Assembly: GCA_000497125.2 (NCBI GenBank)
Contig: CM035322.1
Coordinates: forward strand, 70,001 to 134,000
Length of the DNA: 64,000 bases
Direction of reading: 5' to 3'
DNA from: Spironucleus salmonicida
Taxonomy: Eukaryota; Fornicata; Diplomonadida; Hexamitidae
Shown here: positions 12,501-24,220 of the stretch, one piece after another
Layout of the letters: each line of letters opens with the position of its first letter
Numbering within the stretch: position 1 is the stretch's first letter
Program-made: the position numbers and the translations under genes
The notes under the pieces: model-generated
What the model saw: the letters and a program-made list of their open reading frames with translations, nothing else
What the model was told of the DNA's origin: nothing
Databases searched by the model: none

Positions 12501-15500
12501 TTATTGCAATAAAATAGTATGTTAGAGGTTAATTAGATAATTGCACATGTTTTTACCCTTTTAAATTAATAGTTTTAAGCCTAAACGATATCTACTTTTT
12601 CATAGTTATAATATTTTTCTCTTGAACTTTATAATATTGTTGTCTAATAAATTTAAAAACTAGTTCCATAAATTGAAAGATCATAAGAAATATAAAAACC
12701 AATTATAAAATCAAATAAGAAAAACAAGAAAGAAGAAAAAAAGAAGAAAGAGGTCAGTTAAATAGTAACCACATTAGATGCATATGTATTAACAGATAAA
12801 GATCCGATTTGGAGTCTTATGCTTCAAAATACTGGACTATCTATTTCTTTTGCACTTAACTAAGTTTTGCGTTAATAAGAGATATTACAAGAAAACCACT
12901 AATATGTAATTTAATAATAAGTGCAAGGAAAAAGTAATGTTAAAATTGCAGTGTAGTCATAAACTTACTTAACTTATTAGTTTTAAACATAGCTATTGCA
13001 TTATATACAATTGGTTCCTGAGTACTAAACCAATAGTTACTTCTAATCTCTCGTTGCATTAATTTCTTATCATGGGTTATCTAATTATTATGCTATATTA
13101 CTATCATTTATTTATTCACAGAAAGATTTCGCTACTCTGTGCAATTAGCACAATCTTCCGAAATTTGATTATCAACTAAATGAAAGATATACAGGCAATT
13201 CTTATATTCTAGAAGATAATATTCCATATGGATCATTTTGGACTACATTTTCTCTTAAGGCAACAAAACCAGCAATTTATTGTTCTATTCCTCCTAATGT
13301 CAATATCAATTATTTGTTTTTAACGAATTAGTTTGCAAAAATATAGAAAGATAAATAGAAGTTATTATTTGAAGATCTTGCTAAAATGACGATCCCACTT
13401 GAAGTTGGTAATTTAAATGGAATTAATGTTTTTTATTTATCAATTTTAAGTAATAATTCAGCATAATTATGGTTAGTTATTAATCATTATTAGTTTACTA
13501 TATCTGATTTATTATCTGGATTACTCTTTGCTTGCATGTCGGGAAATTAATTTATTATTAAAATATTAATAAATTATACCACAAAATAATTTTAAAATAA
13601 CAGTATCGAGCAGTAAGTTTAAATTTCTAATTAAGCTAGGAAAAAGTTCAATACATAAAATTAAGGTCACTAGCTTCCAGTTATTAAAATAGATTAGCAA
13701 GATGTTACAACATAAAAAGTAGTAGATATTCACTAAATTTTAACTGCATATTTCGTAGATAAATTAAATTTAATATATGAAAACTAGGAACCAATTTATT
13801 GGTCAAATAAAAGTTTTTAATAAAATTTTAACAAAGATAAGCCCGATTCTCATATTTATCGTTAAATTTATCCAATGAAAAATAACTTTTTGGTTGATAA
13901 AATTTTATAAGTTTTTCAAGATGTAAATGATATCATAGGAAATAGTTATATGTTTTAATTCTTTTATCTTTATTAGCTTTTTAATATAAATTCTAGATAT
14001 TGTATAAATAACTCTTGCCAAGTTTGCAAACTGCACAAATAAATACTAAAATCCTTTAATCAGTAATTTAAAGATAGTTTTGATATTAGTAATATTGATT
14101 AATGTGTAGTTAAAACGTCAATATAAAATGCATTGTCTACATAACTTAGTAATTTTTCGCATGCTAAGAAATCAATTGTGTAAAGTATAATTGCTAAAAA
14201 TATTACTCAGTCATTATCATCGTTAGCCTCTATCCCTAAATTTAATTTATATATAGTATTTAAAAGAGGGAAAACAATTAATTTAACTGAGATAAAGTTA
14301 CAAAATACACAAACTATTAAGCTTTAAACTCTTAATTTTATACCATTAACAACTCCTCTGACTTTAGCTGCTTAATTGTATTCTGAATCGTTAGAAGAAT
14401 TAATTACTATCTATAAAAAGGATTTAAATTAAGAAATTATTACTAGATCATACATTAATCATTAGGATGCATTAGGACTTACTGCACTAAACCATGCAAT
14501 GATAGTCTATTTATAATTTGCAGATAAAATGCTTAGCTACTAATGTGAAGTTGATGAAAACAGAAAAAATAACCCCCAAAAATAATTAATTTTAATTAAA
14601 GAGATGACTTAAATAAAAATGTAATACAAGTAAGCATTTACCAATCTCTAATTGCTAATTTAATTATAAGCGCATTCATTCATTTCAGATAAACTTGATA
14701 TCACGGCAAGAGATAGATTAGTAATTTTTATAGTAACTCATAAACTTTTATTACTATAGGATTATTAATTTTTGGAATGTTTCGGAACATCAGACTTTTA
14801 TTTAACTATGATTTACCATAATAATGATTTAATTATCAAATAATAATGTGAGTAGTTTTTGACATCCTAGGTTCCACTTAAGCGTGTAATTTAGTAGTAT
14901 TCAACCCTTCCTGATAACCGTCTTAAAAATAAATTAAACAAGATGTAAAGTATGTTTAGCTAAGGGTTAATCTTAAAAGACTTAAAGTTTGGTTTTGATT
15001 TATCAAAATATTAAAATATGATTACTGTAGAAACTGGTGATTTTGATTTTGCTAAATTAGTGTATGAAAATATAATATCATTGATTAAATAATTTTGTTA
15101 AGAAGACTATCCAGAGCATTTGATATAGTTCTGTGAAGATAAAAAATTATGTTACGATGACATTTATACATTTTAATGTAAAGAAGTGAAAGTTGGGTGT
15201 AAAGTAGAAAGTTTTAGTGTATTTGAAAAGAATTAGAGAGGAGAAGATTATAGACAAGAATAACGAAATGTGTTAAGTTAAAAAGTTGAGAATTATATGT
15301 TTAATATGGGAAATAATATGCGTATTGATGTTGACTTATAGACAATAAAGTTTGATGAATTTAAAGAAGATGTGAAGTATAAAATCTTAAAATAGCCTTT
15401 ATGTGAACTTTAATAAATGCATAGATTTAGTAATAGGGTTTGGAGGTTATTTAACCATAATGAAATAAAGTTAAATATAATGAGATCATCTGGGAAAATA

Positions 15501-15983
15501 TTGAATAATATATCCGTTTAACAACCTGCAAAGCTTATTTTAAACGAATAATTAACAACAGAAACTTCAGATGAGTCAGTACTATTTGAATATAGAAAGA
15601 ATTTATTAAGAGGATAAATTATATCATAGTGTATTAACAGAAGCGAAAATGTACGAATTTCAATAGTACACTAATCTGATTCTTTGGATATACAGGCCTG
15701 TATTCGGCTATCTTCTTTATTATAATTTGGATATTCATACTGTGGAATTAAATAAGAAAGAACAAATAAATTTAGAGGTGTTGAAATAATAAGCTAGCGA
15801 AGTAATAGATATAATCCTACAGTTATGTCAATATCCGCATCTTTAGGAATAAATGATAATGTTGGGAGAAGATATAGCGAACTTACACAACAATGCCCCA
15901 AATTAAGTGCTGATTAAAGATATTAGATTTTTGCTCCTGCTTAACAAAATGGATTTGTAAAAATTGATGAGACCAAATAGTGA
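9588..15983 (+). CDS. Giant unassigned protein, 2,131 aa
   Basis: A single frame of 2,132 codons runs from ATG at 9588 to TGA at 15981-15983, with TAA/TAG throughout read as Gln. A frame this long with no TGA cannot be chance. The product is soluble and rich in Gln, Asn, Leu and Tyr. It has several cysteine groups that could bind metal: CNYCRSG near residue 365, CIKCPYICC near 405, CDCGHFWRSDEH near 810 and CQVCKLH near 1480. A basic stretch (KKNKKEEKKKKE) lies near residue 1045. Residues around 1630-1640 (DALGLTALNHAM) look like one isolated ankyrin-type unit. I do not recognise the protein. It converges on the next gene with a gap of only 7 bases. Confidence 0.8.
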
Positions 15984-15990
15984 TAATTTT

Positions 15991-16593
15991 TCATTCTAAA
16001 AGTTATTTCAGTTATTCTATTACTGCATTATTTTCTTATTCAAGTGCTTCCTTTTCTTTTCCAAGCAAGTCCTTTTCTTATCGTCGATAGTATGTTTACT
16101 TCTTTTAGAAATTAATATTTGATGGTAATAAATCTTCCATCACGTATGCGGTAGTTCTGCCTAATGGTAGTGCTTTAAATTCGAAACGATGACGTTGTCC
16201 TATGACATCTTTTATTGAGGAAGCTTTATTAATGAAGTCTTATAACCCAACAAGCATACTTTATCGATCTTAATTGTGATTAGCACGAATAAATTTTTGT
16301 ACTGAATAAAAAGGTTTGTCTGTATTTTCTGTTATATCATGTAAATGTGGTTTTATGATTCTAAAAAATGCAGAATGATCATCATTTTAGAATACATAAA
16401 TCTTTAAATCAAACGGACATGAAATAAAATTTTTACAAGCAAATGTTTCTACATAGTGATTTACGTTATATGTTTTAGATCTCTTAATTCCTAATTTACA
16501 TCCAGTATAAAGTTCATGTGCAAATATATATAAATCTAAGTCAGACAAATTTATTCGATAACCTTTAGGTTAAAATAATATATTTTAAGTCAT
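15991..16593 (-). CDS. Possible zinc-finger (FLYWCH/WRKY-GCM-like) protein, 200 aa
   Basis: The first 90 residues contain the arrangement FACKNFISCPFDLKIYVF followed by a run of residues and then KPHLHD, giving C-x4-C...H-x-H. That order is seen in FLYWCH and WRKY-GCM1 type DNA-binding folds. The C-terminal 40 residues are a charged coiled coil (REKDLLGKEKEALEQE-like). There is no transposase DDE domain, so this is not a whole transposon gene even though such fingers are common in Mutator-like elements. The zinc-finger call is inference from spacing only. The start at 16593 is divergent from the Elf1-like gene with 67 bases between. Confidence 0.4.
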
Positions 16594-16660
16594 TATGTTA
16601 CTCCAAAGTTTAGACTATAATATATGATTTAAGTGAATATTAATTTTTCTTTCCTAATTT

Positions 16661-17314
16661 ATGGCTAAGAAAAAGAAATCGCAAAATACTAATTAAACTA
16701 AGACGGCATCTAAAATTACAAAATATACTTGTCCATTTTGTCATAAACCTGGTGCTGCTAAAATATCACTGAAAAAATCTGATAATAAAAGATCAATGGA
16801 AGGTTTATGTGTTTGTACAGTTTGTGATGCAAAACATAGAGTACCTGAAATACGATTAATTGATACTGAAAAAAATGTATATGCTAGATGGGAATAATTT
16901 GCTAGAATGTTGAAAACAAGTCCCATTCGCTGCTGTGATGAGCTCACTGTATTATTTATTGAGAAATCTCCACATGGAACTATAGGTAGAGTTGAATGTG
17001 CATAATGTGAGCAACACATATTTCAACTTAGAGAGGGTGAATAAGAAACTAATTTTAGATATCGTATTTAGCGTGAATTAAATGGTTTAGAGGCTATTAA
17101 AGCTAAATCTAAGAACGAAACTAAGAAAAAGTCAAATAATAATAAATCAAAATCTAAAAAATAACAGGAATATAGTGAATCGTAAGGAGAATACTACGAA
17201 GATGAATTGGATCAAATATAAGAAAGTATTGGTGACGATGTTAACAAAGAATCAACTAGTGAAGAGCCATTATTCTAAAAGTAAATTTTAGATGATGATG
17301 AAGATGATATCTGA
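16661..17314 (+). CDS. Elf1-like transcription elongation zinc-ribbon protein, 217 aa
   Basis: Elf1 binds RNA polymerase II and helps it pass nucleosomes. The product begins with a lysine-rich tail (MAKKKKSQ), then a zinc ribbon with C24-x2-C27 (CPFC) and C52-x2-C55 (CTVC), and then VYARWEQFARML, which matches the Elf1 block DVYSEWIDECERV. A second cysteine pair (ECAQCEQH) follows near residue 120, and the C-terminus is a Lys/Asn then acidic tail (LDDDEDDI). Standard Elf1 proteins are about 80-150 residues, so this one has an extended tail. The acidic end is common in Elf1 relatives. The gene ends 10 bases from the stop of the ankyrin gene on the other strand. Confidence 0.72.
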
Positions 17315-17324
17315 AAAATTTCAC

Positions 17325-19748
17325 TCACTTTAAAAGACTTCCCTCTTCAAAGATCTTGACGAAGTTATTTTATTGTTCCTAAAGAGCACCTTATAATTAT
17401 TTAAATTAATGCATAGTCCTTAAATTAGTAGCTTAAGCAGCATTTGCTTTATTTTATAAATCTTATATCTGCTTATTTTATTCATTTATTACTAACTCCT
17501 TTTCTTAAATAAACTACTATAGTTAGTCTTTCTCCTAAAGTAAAAGATCAGAGATTTATTGTGAGTTATCTTATTTTGAGATAAACTCTTCCAAATCTTA
17601 AACAATGTCTTCTGAGTAAGGAACTTATAATAACTATTTAAATTAATCAACAATATTTTTGTAATGTTTTAAAGATTCTACAAACTTGTCCTTTTATTCC
17701 ATAAATTAATTATTTCTATGTTCAAGCACTGCACATTTATCTTGCAACTAAAGTTATCTTTCTCTTTGAGCAAAGTTTTTTTCTTTTTCCTTTTACAATT
17801 CTTAATCAATCGAAGATATTTCCTCTTACAAGTTGCAGTATAAATCTTAGATTATATCTTTTTCCTTAGATAAATCATTGATTTACTTATCTTTATATGT
17901 TACTATTTTGTCTAATTCCTACTAAAAAGTATTTCTTTCTCCTAATAATGCAGCATGTTCATTCTTTATTTATAATAATTATTAAATAGTGTTATCATTA
18001 GGTCCCAAGTCAAATATTTCATTAATCCGTGCTTGTTACATATTTGCTTCTGCTAAATGCATTTAAAGCTTATTATAATCATCTTTAAACTTACTACATG
18101 TTGAAGTAGATAAATCATTCTACTTTTTGTAGTCAGTTAATTATCTCTAAAGAATATCATTCTCTTATTATATATCATTGATTTAATTTGTCAATGTTTT
18201 ATTAACAAGTTCAAATCGCTTAGATCCTTCTTTAATCATTTTATTTTCACCTAATACCTAATCAATTTCTTTTGGTGATAAGATAGAATGATTTGTAGTA
18301 AGATCATTTAAGTAATTAAAAATTCTTTTACCTGCTTCCTCGATGCTAACCTCTTAAATAGGTGCTTTATTTAGAATACCAGCAAATTTTGCAATAATTT
18401 CATTAAAGAAAGCAATTAAATTTACATCATCATCAAGTATAGAGTTTTCTACCTATTAATTTATTTTCATAAGCTATCTTTTAGTTTTGGTGAGGTCGTC
18501 TTTTAGTTCTACACATGATTGACATTATTAAACTACCGACTATGCTGAAGATAACTATACTCCATTCGACGATGCATTTTGATACTACACATTACTAGAT
18601 GATTATTAGTTATACTATGGCGATTATTAATAAATAGATTTATTAGGTCTTGGACTTTGTTTATTATCTTCCAGCTATGCTTAGAAAAATTACTTATTCT
18701 CTTATGGTATTTAACTTGAGTTGAGCATGCTTTCTCTAACCGATAATCTAGGTTATAATTTTTCAACTTCTCTATAGTTTTACCCAAAAGAGTTTTAGAT
18801 CTCTTATTCATAAGGAATAAGAACCTATACACACTCGTGATGCTAGTTACTAAACGCAAACATTAACGCTGTTGTTCCTTTTGGAATTTATTAGCTTTAA
18901 ATAGTAGTTTAAAATCCTTTTTCATACTGCATTAATTCTCTCACAATTTGAACATGTCCCTTTTTAGCTGCTAACATTAGTGCAGAAACTCCTTAAAAAT
19001 TAGTAAGCCTAATTTCAGATTCTCTCAATAATTAAACTACGTCAAGATTACCTAATTCTGCAGCAAGCATCATTGCAGTATTTCCTCTTTAAAGGTCATT
19101 CTCGCGCGAATTTATCTAGATTTAAAATTCACAAGAAATAATATTTGCATAACGGAAAAATTCTTGGTTATTGGCTTCTGATGCTAGCATTAAAGCTGTC
19201 TTTCCTAAATTATCAAACTATTTACCTAATTAGTTATACATTTCTTAAAACTAACTTTCTGATAAGTTAAACGTATTTGCTAATGCAAGGTAATGTAGAG
19301 ATGTACGGCCAATAGAATCGGGCCCATTTATTGAGAAATTTCCTTAGAAAGCTAAAATATAACCATTATGTTCTTCCGAAAGTATTTCCACTAATTAATC
19401 ATTTCTTAACTACATTGCAAGTTATAACGGTGAAGTATTACTGGGTACACTTTTCCATGATGATTTAGTCTGAATAGATTTCTCATATGGTGAAAGCAAT
19501 TTTGTCAATTATACGTTGCTATTAAATATAGCGGTATGTAAAGCAGTCCAACCATAAAAATTTTATTTTCCACGCTCGGATGCTATAAGAAGTTTTGCAG
19601 CAGCTGATTAGTTATTTTCAACTGCATATATTAATGCTGTAGATTTAGGAAACTATTAGTCTTACTTAGTCTAATGGGATTACTTATTTTATAATAAGAA
19701 AGCACAATCACCTGATTTGGCTGCTTAAAACCATTAGTTCAGAGTCAT
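17325..19748 (-). CDS. Ankyrin-repeat plus coiled-coil protein (Giardia protein 21.1 type), 807 aa
   Basis: Residues 1-330 hold about eight ankyrin repeats, for example TALIYAVENNQSAAAKLLI, TALHTAIFNSNVQLTKLL, TAMMLAAELGNLDVVQLL and SALMLAAKKGHVQIVREL, then a last partial repeat GTTALMFAFSNQHHECVQVL. A Ser/Gln/Asn-rich linker follows, then roughly 380 residues of charged coiled coil to TGA at 17325-17327. Proteins with this order and no kinase domain are abundant in diplomonads (protein 21.1), where they are poorly understood cytoskeletal or scaffold proteins. An internal ATG at 18863 lies inside an ankyrin repeat, so the upstream ATG at 19748 is clearly the start. The partner of the coiled coil is unknown. 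Confidence 0.85.
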
Positions 19749-19858
19749 TTTGGAATGCTTTTGGCGCTTTCTAAAATTTGCATTATTATATTATAGTAAT
19801 ATATATTATTTTCTACATATTTATTGTCTGAATATATAATAATTATATTTATATAAAA

Positions 19859-19975
19859 ATGATGATTTCATATACAAAATTCAATCTATCGTTGGCATTT
19901 TTACTAGCAATCGCAACCATTTCCGTATGGTTTTGGACAGGTAATAGCCCATAAAATACTAGAAAACAAGAGTGA
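19859..19975 (+). CDS. Single-pass membrane microprotein, 38 aa
   Basis: The frame is ATG, ATG, then a 20-residue hydrophobic helix (LSLAFLLAIATISVWFW) and a short hydrophilic tail (NSPQNTRKQE), ending TGA. The gene sits between divergent and convergent neighbours, and its stop is 10 bases from that of the next gene, the same spacing as the other convergent pairs here. Size and layout resemble tiny ER subunits such as OST4 or Sec61 beta tails, but there is no sequence motif to choose between them. Confidence 0.45.
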
Positions 19976-19985
19976 ACTGACCGTT

Positions 19986-20546
19986 TCATATCATTTTATA
20001 AAATTGCTAAAATTCTTCTTTTATATCTTCAATCTCACCATTATTAGCAGGTTTTGGCCCCATCATCGTCATATCTAACTGCTTTTTTCGATTTTCATAA
20101 GTAATATGTCGTCTGTAGTCTTCGTCATATACTTCATAGTCAGTCTCCATTTTTTGAAAAACACGTGCATAAAACTCCTTAGGGTTTACATCAATCTAGT
20201 ATACATCAACAGCATTTTATGAAAATTAGCTTTTTGTCTTAACATCTAGAAATCCCATATTAGCATTCGAATAAACTCGGAACTATTCTCTAATAAACTT
20301 TTTCATCATATCAATCGATTTATCTGCATTTTGAACAGCAGTTTTAATAGTGCGTCGCCGGTGTTCCTGCTACCTGGTATACATTACCTATTTGAACTGA
20401 TTGTAGCGGATTTCGTTTTTCACGAAAACGACATCAGCGTTCTACGCAGATGGAGTGTTCTTAAATTGCTAGTTTTTAAGAATTTCTGTTTTCGCTGATA
20501 ATGGAATCGAATTGAAGAGTGTTTTGAGACGCTTAGGCGGGTTCAT
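19986..20546 (-). CDS. Unassigned basic protein, 186 aa
   Basis: ATG at 20546 begins MNPPKRLKTLF and the frame ends TGA at 19986-19988. The product is soluble and basic in the middle (RQQEHRRRTIKTAV) with a probable helix (DMMKKFIREQFRVYSNANMG). It ends in an acidic segment (NGEIEDIKEEFQQ). Codon use is richer in C-ending codons at the 5' end than in most neighbours. I do not recognise the family. The length and the absence of membrane segments would suit a cytosolic or ciliary structural protein, but that is a guess. Confidence 0.65.
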
Positions 20547-21044
20547 TTTTGGATAGAAATTATATATGATAAAAATAGGTTATTGTGGTGAAAAATTCGT
20601 TAAATAAAAAAGTAAATTTATCCATAATATATAATAATACTACGTATAGTAGATACGGAATAAAAATACCAGTTACTAAAGTATTGCTTATTATTTAATA
20701 ATTTAGTGTTATTAGTTGTTGAAATATAAATCATAATATATATCAACTATATAAAATAGATTTTAATAAAGTGACTATGGAAGGATTTTAAAGAAAAACA
20801 AAGGGTAAATTAGTTGTATTAAAAGATTAGTGTAAACTGGTTGTATTATTTATAGAAAATTAAAACTAATAGAACAAGTAAAAGAGAAACAAACTAAGCC
20901 AATGAAACTTAAATTACATAATAATAAATATCAGATAGACACGTTACCAGGATCATATGTTTGCTAATAGTTATCAGTCTAGCATATTCATACGGTGCTT
21001 TAAGCAAATGATTTTGTTAATATAATAATAACTTTACCCATCAC
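20547..21044. other. Intergenic region, no gene called
   Basis: These 500 bases lie between the starts or stops of flanking minus-strand genes. Plus-strand frames open here have no suitable ATG, or run antisense to the 133-residue gene. I see nothing else. Confidence 0.45.
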
Positions 21045-21446
21045 TCAATCTTACCATTATTTGTCAAGCCTTCTTGTCTTATTGCTTAATCCTGTATACT
21101 CTTAACCATAAAAGTTAAGTTGAGTGTCACAAGCAAGAGATGGGGTGAAGTTAGAATGTAGACTTTTTGTTCTTGGTTATTGCATATCCTAACAGTTCCC
21201 TAACTTGCAGTTCTCACATTTTGATTCATGCTCTAAGTACGTTTCATATTCTCTTGAGTTGAAGTTCAATATAGAAAGAATAGTCCCGTCTTATACTTCA
21301 ATCTCAAGTTCCCCATTTTCAAGTTGGTAAACCTTGATATTTTGAAGTATGCCTATTTATTGTTGATATTTATTTGTTGTTTTAGATATACTGATAATAG
21401 ATCGAACCTGCTTATCAGAAGGAGCTATAATTATTGGTTTCCCCAT
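21045..21446 (-). CDS. Small unassigned protein, 133 aa
   Basis: The frame starts MGKPIIIAPSDKQVRSIIS at 21446 and ends TGA at 21045-21047. A TGA lies in frame shortly upstream of the ATG, which fixes the start. The first 75 residues have alternating hydrophobic pattern suggesting beta strands (VYQLENGELEIEVQDGT). Then comes a Cys-rich piece (CENCKLGNC), a possible metal site. The C-terminus is polar. An antisense frame over the same DNA is also open, but it has no good start and looks less protein-like. The function is unknown. Confidence 0.55.
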
Positions 21447-21504
21447 TAATAGTCTATTGACAACTTACTCTACTATATATTATATATTTATGATTCATAT
21501 ACAA

Positions 21505-21732
21505 ATGAAAAAATCTGTATAAGAAGATCGTGTTCATGTTGATTTAAAGGAAGTTGGAAGAATAAAATAAGAAGATAACTAGATTTAATCTAAAATTATA
21601 TCAAACGATATAGCTGGAGCTAAATTGATTACATTTCTGGTTTCCAATGATATCGCAATTAACCTAAATGAAGACACCGCAAGATATTTATTGGATAACT
21701 CTAAATAGTTTAGTACTGGGAATGATAAGTGA
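21505..21732 (+). CDS. Small unassigned protein, 75 aa
   Basis: The frame begins MKKSVQEDRVHVDLKEVGR and ends TGA at 21730-21732. A second in-frame ATG lies 15 bases upstream (21490), so the protein could be 80 residues. It is acidic and soluble, probably mixed alpha/beta, with the run AGAKLITFLVSNDIAINL in the middle. No family is recognised. The next gene begins 36 bases downstream on the same strand. Confidence 0.5.
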
Positions 21733-21768
21733 ATTTTATATAAAAATACTTTTCACTTCCATTTAAAA

Positions 21769-22659
21769 ATGAACCCACTCACTTCAATATATCCACAAGC
21801 AGAAGATCAGTTGTAAATAGAGATCTAAACTTACTTGAGTTATATTAGTTTAACTTCTAGTGAAATTAAAGCATATAATACCTCATTTGAGACACTTAAA
21901 AAATGTATCATCAAATTTTATTCTGCATCGCGTGTCTTCCTAACTGGTTCTTTAGCTTCTAATTTAGCTTTTTATGGAGCAGATTTGGACTTTACTGTTA
22001 CAAATATTAAAATTGGTGACGTGTATAAGGCCTTAAAGAACGAAACGATGTGCGAGTTTATTAATTGCTCTCATCCTATTGTCAAAGGAACAATACATAA
22101 TATTAAATTTGATGTTTCTCATTCAGGAATATAAGTACTTAATGATGTAGAAAATAACAAAAATTTACCTATCTTGATTAAAAATTTAATTCAGATTTTA
22201 AGATAAATTATGCGCAGTTAAAGCATTGATAAATTAAGGGAAGGTGGTATGAGTAGTTATTTACTAATTTAATTAATAAAAGCCTTTATTTCAGAAAAGC
22301 AATAGTCTGAAGACTTATCTACGTTGTTAAAAAAATTCCTTAAATTTTATGGATGTAAATTTGACTGCAAAGTGCAGTAAATATAAGATGGTAGAATATA
22401 AGATAGGAACTATATTTTTTAACCACTAAAATAATTTCCTGAACGCAGAGCTCCAGATATCGTAATAATAGTCGGAAAAATAGAAATCGGTGGATCTATC
22501 ACTAATTGGGATAAAATTTAATAAACATTCAAAACATGTTATAATAATTTAAAAATAAAAAGCGGAAATATATTATCATCAATTATCACTATAGATTAAG
22601 ATGCAGAGGACTTACGTTCCAAAATGCAAAAAAGTGGTAGTAAAGAAGACGAAAAATGA
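21769..22659 (+). CDS. Non-canonical poly(A)/terminal nucleotidyltransferase (Trf4/Cid1 type), 296 aa
   Basis: Enzymes of this group add A or U tails to RNAs for decay or maturation. The nucleotidyltransferase signature is visible at residues 62-79: LTGSLASNLAFYGADLDFTV, a G-S...D-x-D pattern with both metal-binding aspartates. A third acidic residue is offered by KFDVSHSG. The PAP-associated helical domain is seen as LREGGMSSYLLIQLIKAFI, matching the conserved G-G-x-x-S-Y block. The length is short but complete for a catalytic core, with no added RNA-binding domain. The start follows TTTTCACTTCCAT, related to the initiator-like box of other genes. Whether it prefers ATP or UTP cannot be told from what I see. 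Confidence 0.82.
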
Positions 22660-22721
22660 CAAAGTATTATTTCTATGTTAATTATATGTAAGTATAATAT
22701 TTATTCCATATTTTCCTCTAA

Positions 22722-23282
22722 ATGTCTGATTAATTCTTTCTAGGAAATTTCTTTTTTAACTAGACTCACATAACATCAGGAGTGACTATTTTGCTCCTCC
22801 TACTATCACTCTTTCCATCAATGTTTTAAGTATCTTCTTTACTACTTTTAATTCCAGGATAAGGTTTCTCATACCGTGTTTTCACCGCACTTTTTACATG
22901 CAACCACCCAGATACACTTATGTTATCAGTATTTATGTTATATCTAGGGAGAGCGTTTGAATTCCACCGTGGATTGCTTGCAACTCTGGCACTGCTTGTT
23001 GTAAGCATTTTCACAGCAGTTGGGATCAGTTTTGTTTCTTATTTTGGAGGTGAATTCGTGGTTCAATACACAATGATAGTACCTGCTGCTTTTGCATCAG
23101 CAGCATTGTTTCATACTGAGTCAACATGGTCTGGTGCATACAAATTATAAGAGAAAACTGGCTTGGTTGTATTGCTTATTTTGGCCCTGACAAATAGATT
23201 CTAGCTCTAAGGAGCAGTTTTTGTGGCCCTGGGAATTCTGGTCGGTGGAATAGTGGGATGCCTTGGCAGAGTTATAAAATGA
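22722..23282 (+). CDS. Rhomboid/Derlin-like polytopic membrane protein, 186 aa
   Basis: The frame runs from ATG at 22722 (MSDQFFLGNFF) to TGA at 23280-23282. It has five or so hydrophobic helices. After the first (VTILLLLLSLF) comes the block PGQGFSYRVFTALFTCNHPDTL followed by a helix ending YLGRAFEFHRG. This resembles the rhomboid-superfamily layout in which a W/Y-R-x-x-T loop, a helix and G-x-x-L/F-E follow each other. No catalytic G-x-S-G is present, so it would be a pseudoprotease such as Derlin, UBAC2 or TMEM115 type, acting in ER or Golgi membranes. The 3' half is noticeably GC-richer than its surroundings. An ATG at 22920 is internal. Confidence 0.5.
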
Positions 23283-23292
23283 TAATTGTTTT

Positions 23293-24159
23293 TCACTTCT
23301 TTTGTTCAAATCTGACTTCCTGGCAGAAAATATCAAGGGTCATATTAAAAAGCTTCTGAGAAGATTCACATAAAAGTTCGAGGAAAGGAATAGCTGGGCC
23401 AGAATAGCGGAGTGGGAATGCTCTTTTTAAAATGGTAGCTGTCTTAGGAAGTGGCTCAATGGTGTTTAAATGTCTATATTGACGGAAAAACTACAATTTG
23501 AGCTACTCTTCCATCATCTTAACATTTCTTTTCTCAAATAATGGTGTAAGTATTTTGGCCAGGGAATCATCATCATTATTATCCAAAAGGTTGGCATTTC
23601 CCTTAACTAATTTTATCATCTTTTTGGCAGCTACTATTCTAGATTTCTAGTAAATATCCATTTTTTACAACTTTCTAAAACCATATTCGGCATCCATATC
23701 ACGCAAGAAGTGTGTTAAACAGCTTACAACAGTATTGATGCTAGTTTCCTCAATGCTACTTAATGTTTCATCTACCAGATTGATAATTGCCGATACCAGA
23801 ACAGCTTCTCTTTCATCAAAGTTAATTTTGCCAAGCAGTTTAACTGGGCACTCTGGTCCAAAGAAATCTCCGAAGTCACGATTTCCACTATCATAGTGAA
23901 TCTATTTGAAAACTTATATAGTATTATAAAGCATGATGCAGTGATTTTTATTGAGTTAATCGTGTAAAGGATCAATTAAAACGGAAATCTAAGCATTCAA
24001 AATATTTTTTTAAGGGACTGTTTCAACGTTAACACGCTCCATAGGTATACGCTGTGTCTTATTACAAGCACCAGTGGCTTAAATTCCAGAAGTTCTAAAT
24101 CTATTTTCACGTAAGTCATCTTCGAGGGTTCTACGGGTCTATGTGCCAGGAGACTGCAT
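23293..24159 (-). CDS. Unassigned helical protein, 288 aa
   Basis: ATG at 24159 starts MQSPGTQTRRTLEDDLREN and the frame ends TGA at 23293-23295, 10 bases from the stop of the rhomboid-like gene. Most of the protein looks alpha-helical with amphipathic segments (AVLVSAIINLVDETLSSI, VVAAKKMIKLVKG-like, ILTPLFEKRNVKMMEEQ). There is no signal peptide or membrane helix. The basic, Ser/Thr-rich N-terminus may be disordered. An upstream box CTCATTCCGC lies 8 bases before the ATG and resembles the initiator-like motif. No family is recognised. Confidence 0.6.
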
Positions 24160-24220
24160 TAATTATTGCGGAATGAGAAAAAGAATTTAATTATAGTATT
24201 ATATAATATTGTTAAAAATA

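Noticed and set aside
18533-18863. A separate gene starting at the ATG at 18,863, or on another frame at 18,859
   Set aside because: The ATG at 18,863 is inside an ankyrin repeat of the continuous 807-residue frame; the other frame is a shadow without protein-like composition.
20780-21123. Plus-strand frames between 20.78 and 21.12 kb
   Set aside because: The frame beginning with an ATG at 20,777 closes after about 40 codons. The longer one has no start and overlaps the 133-residue minus-strand gene.
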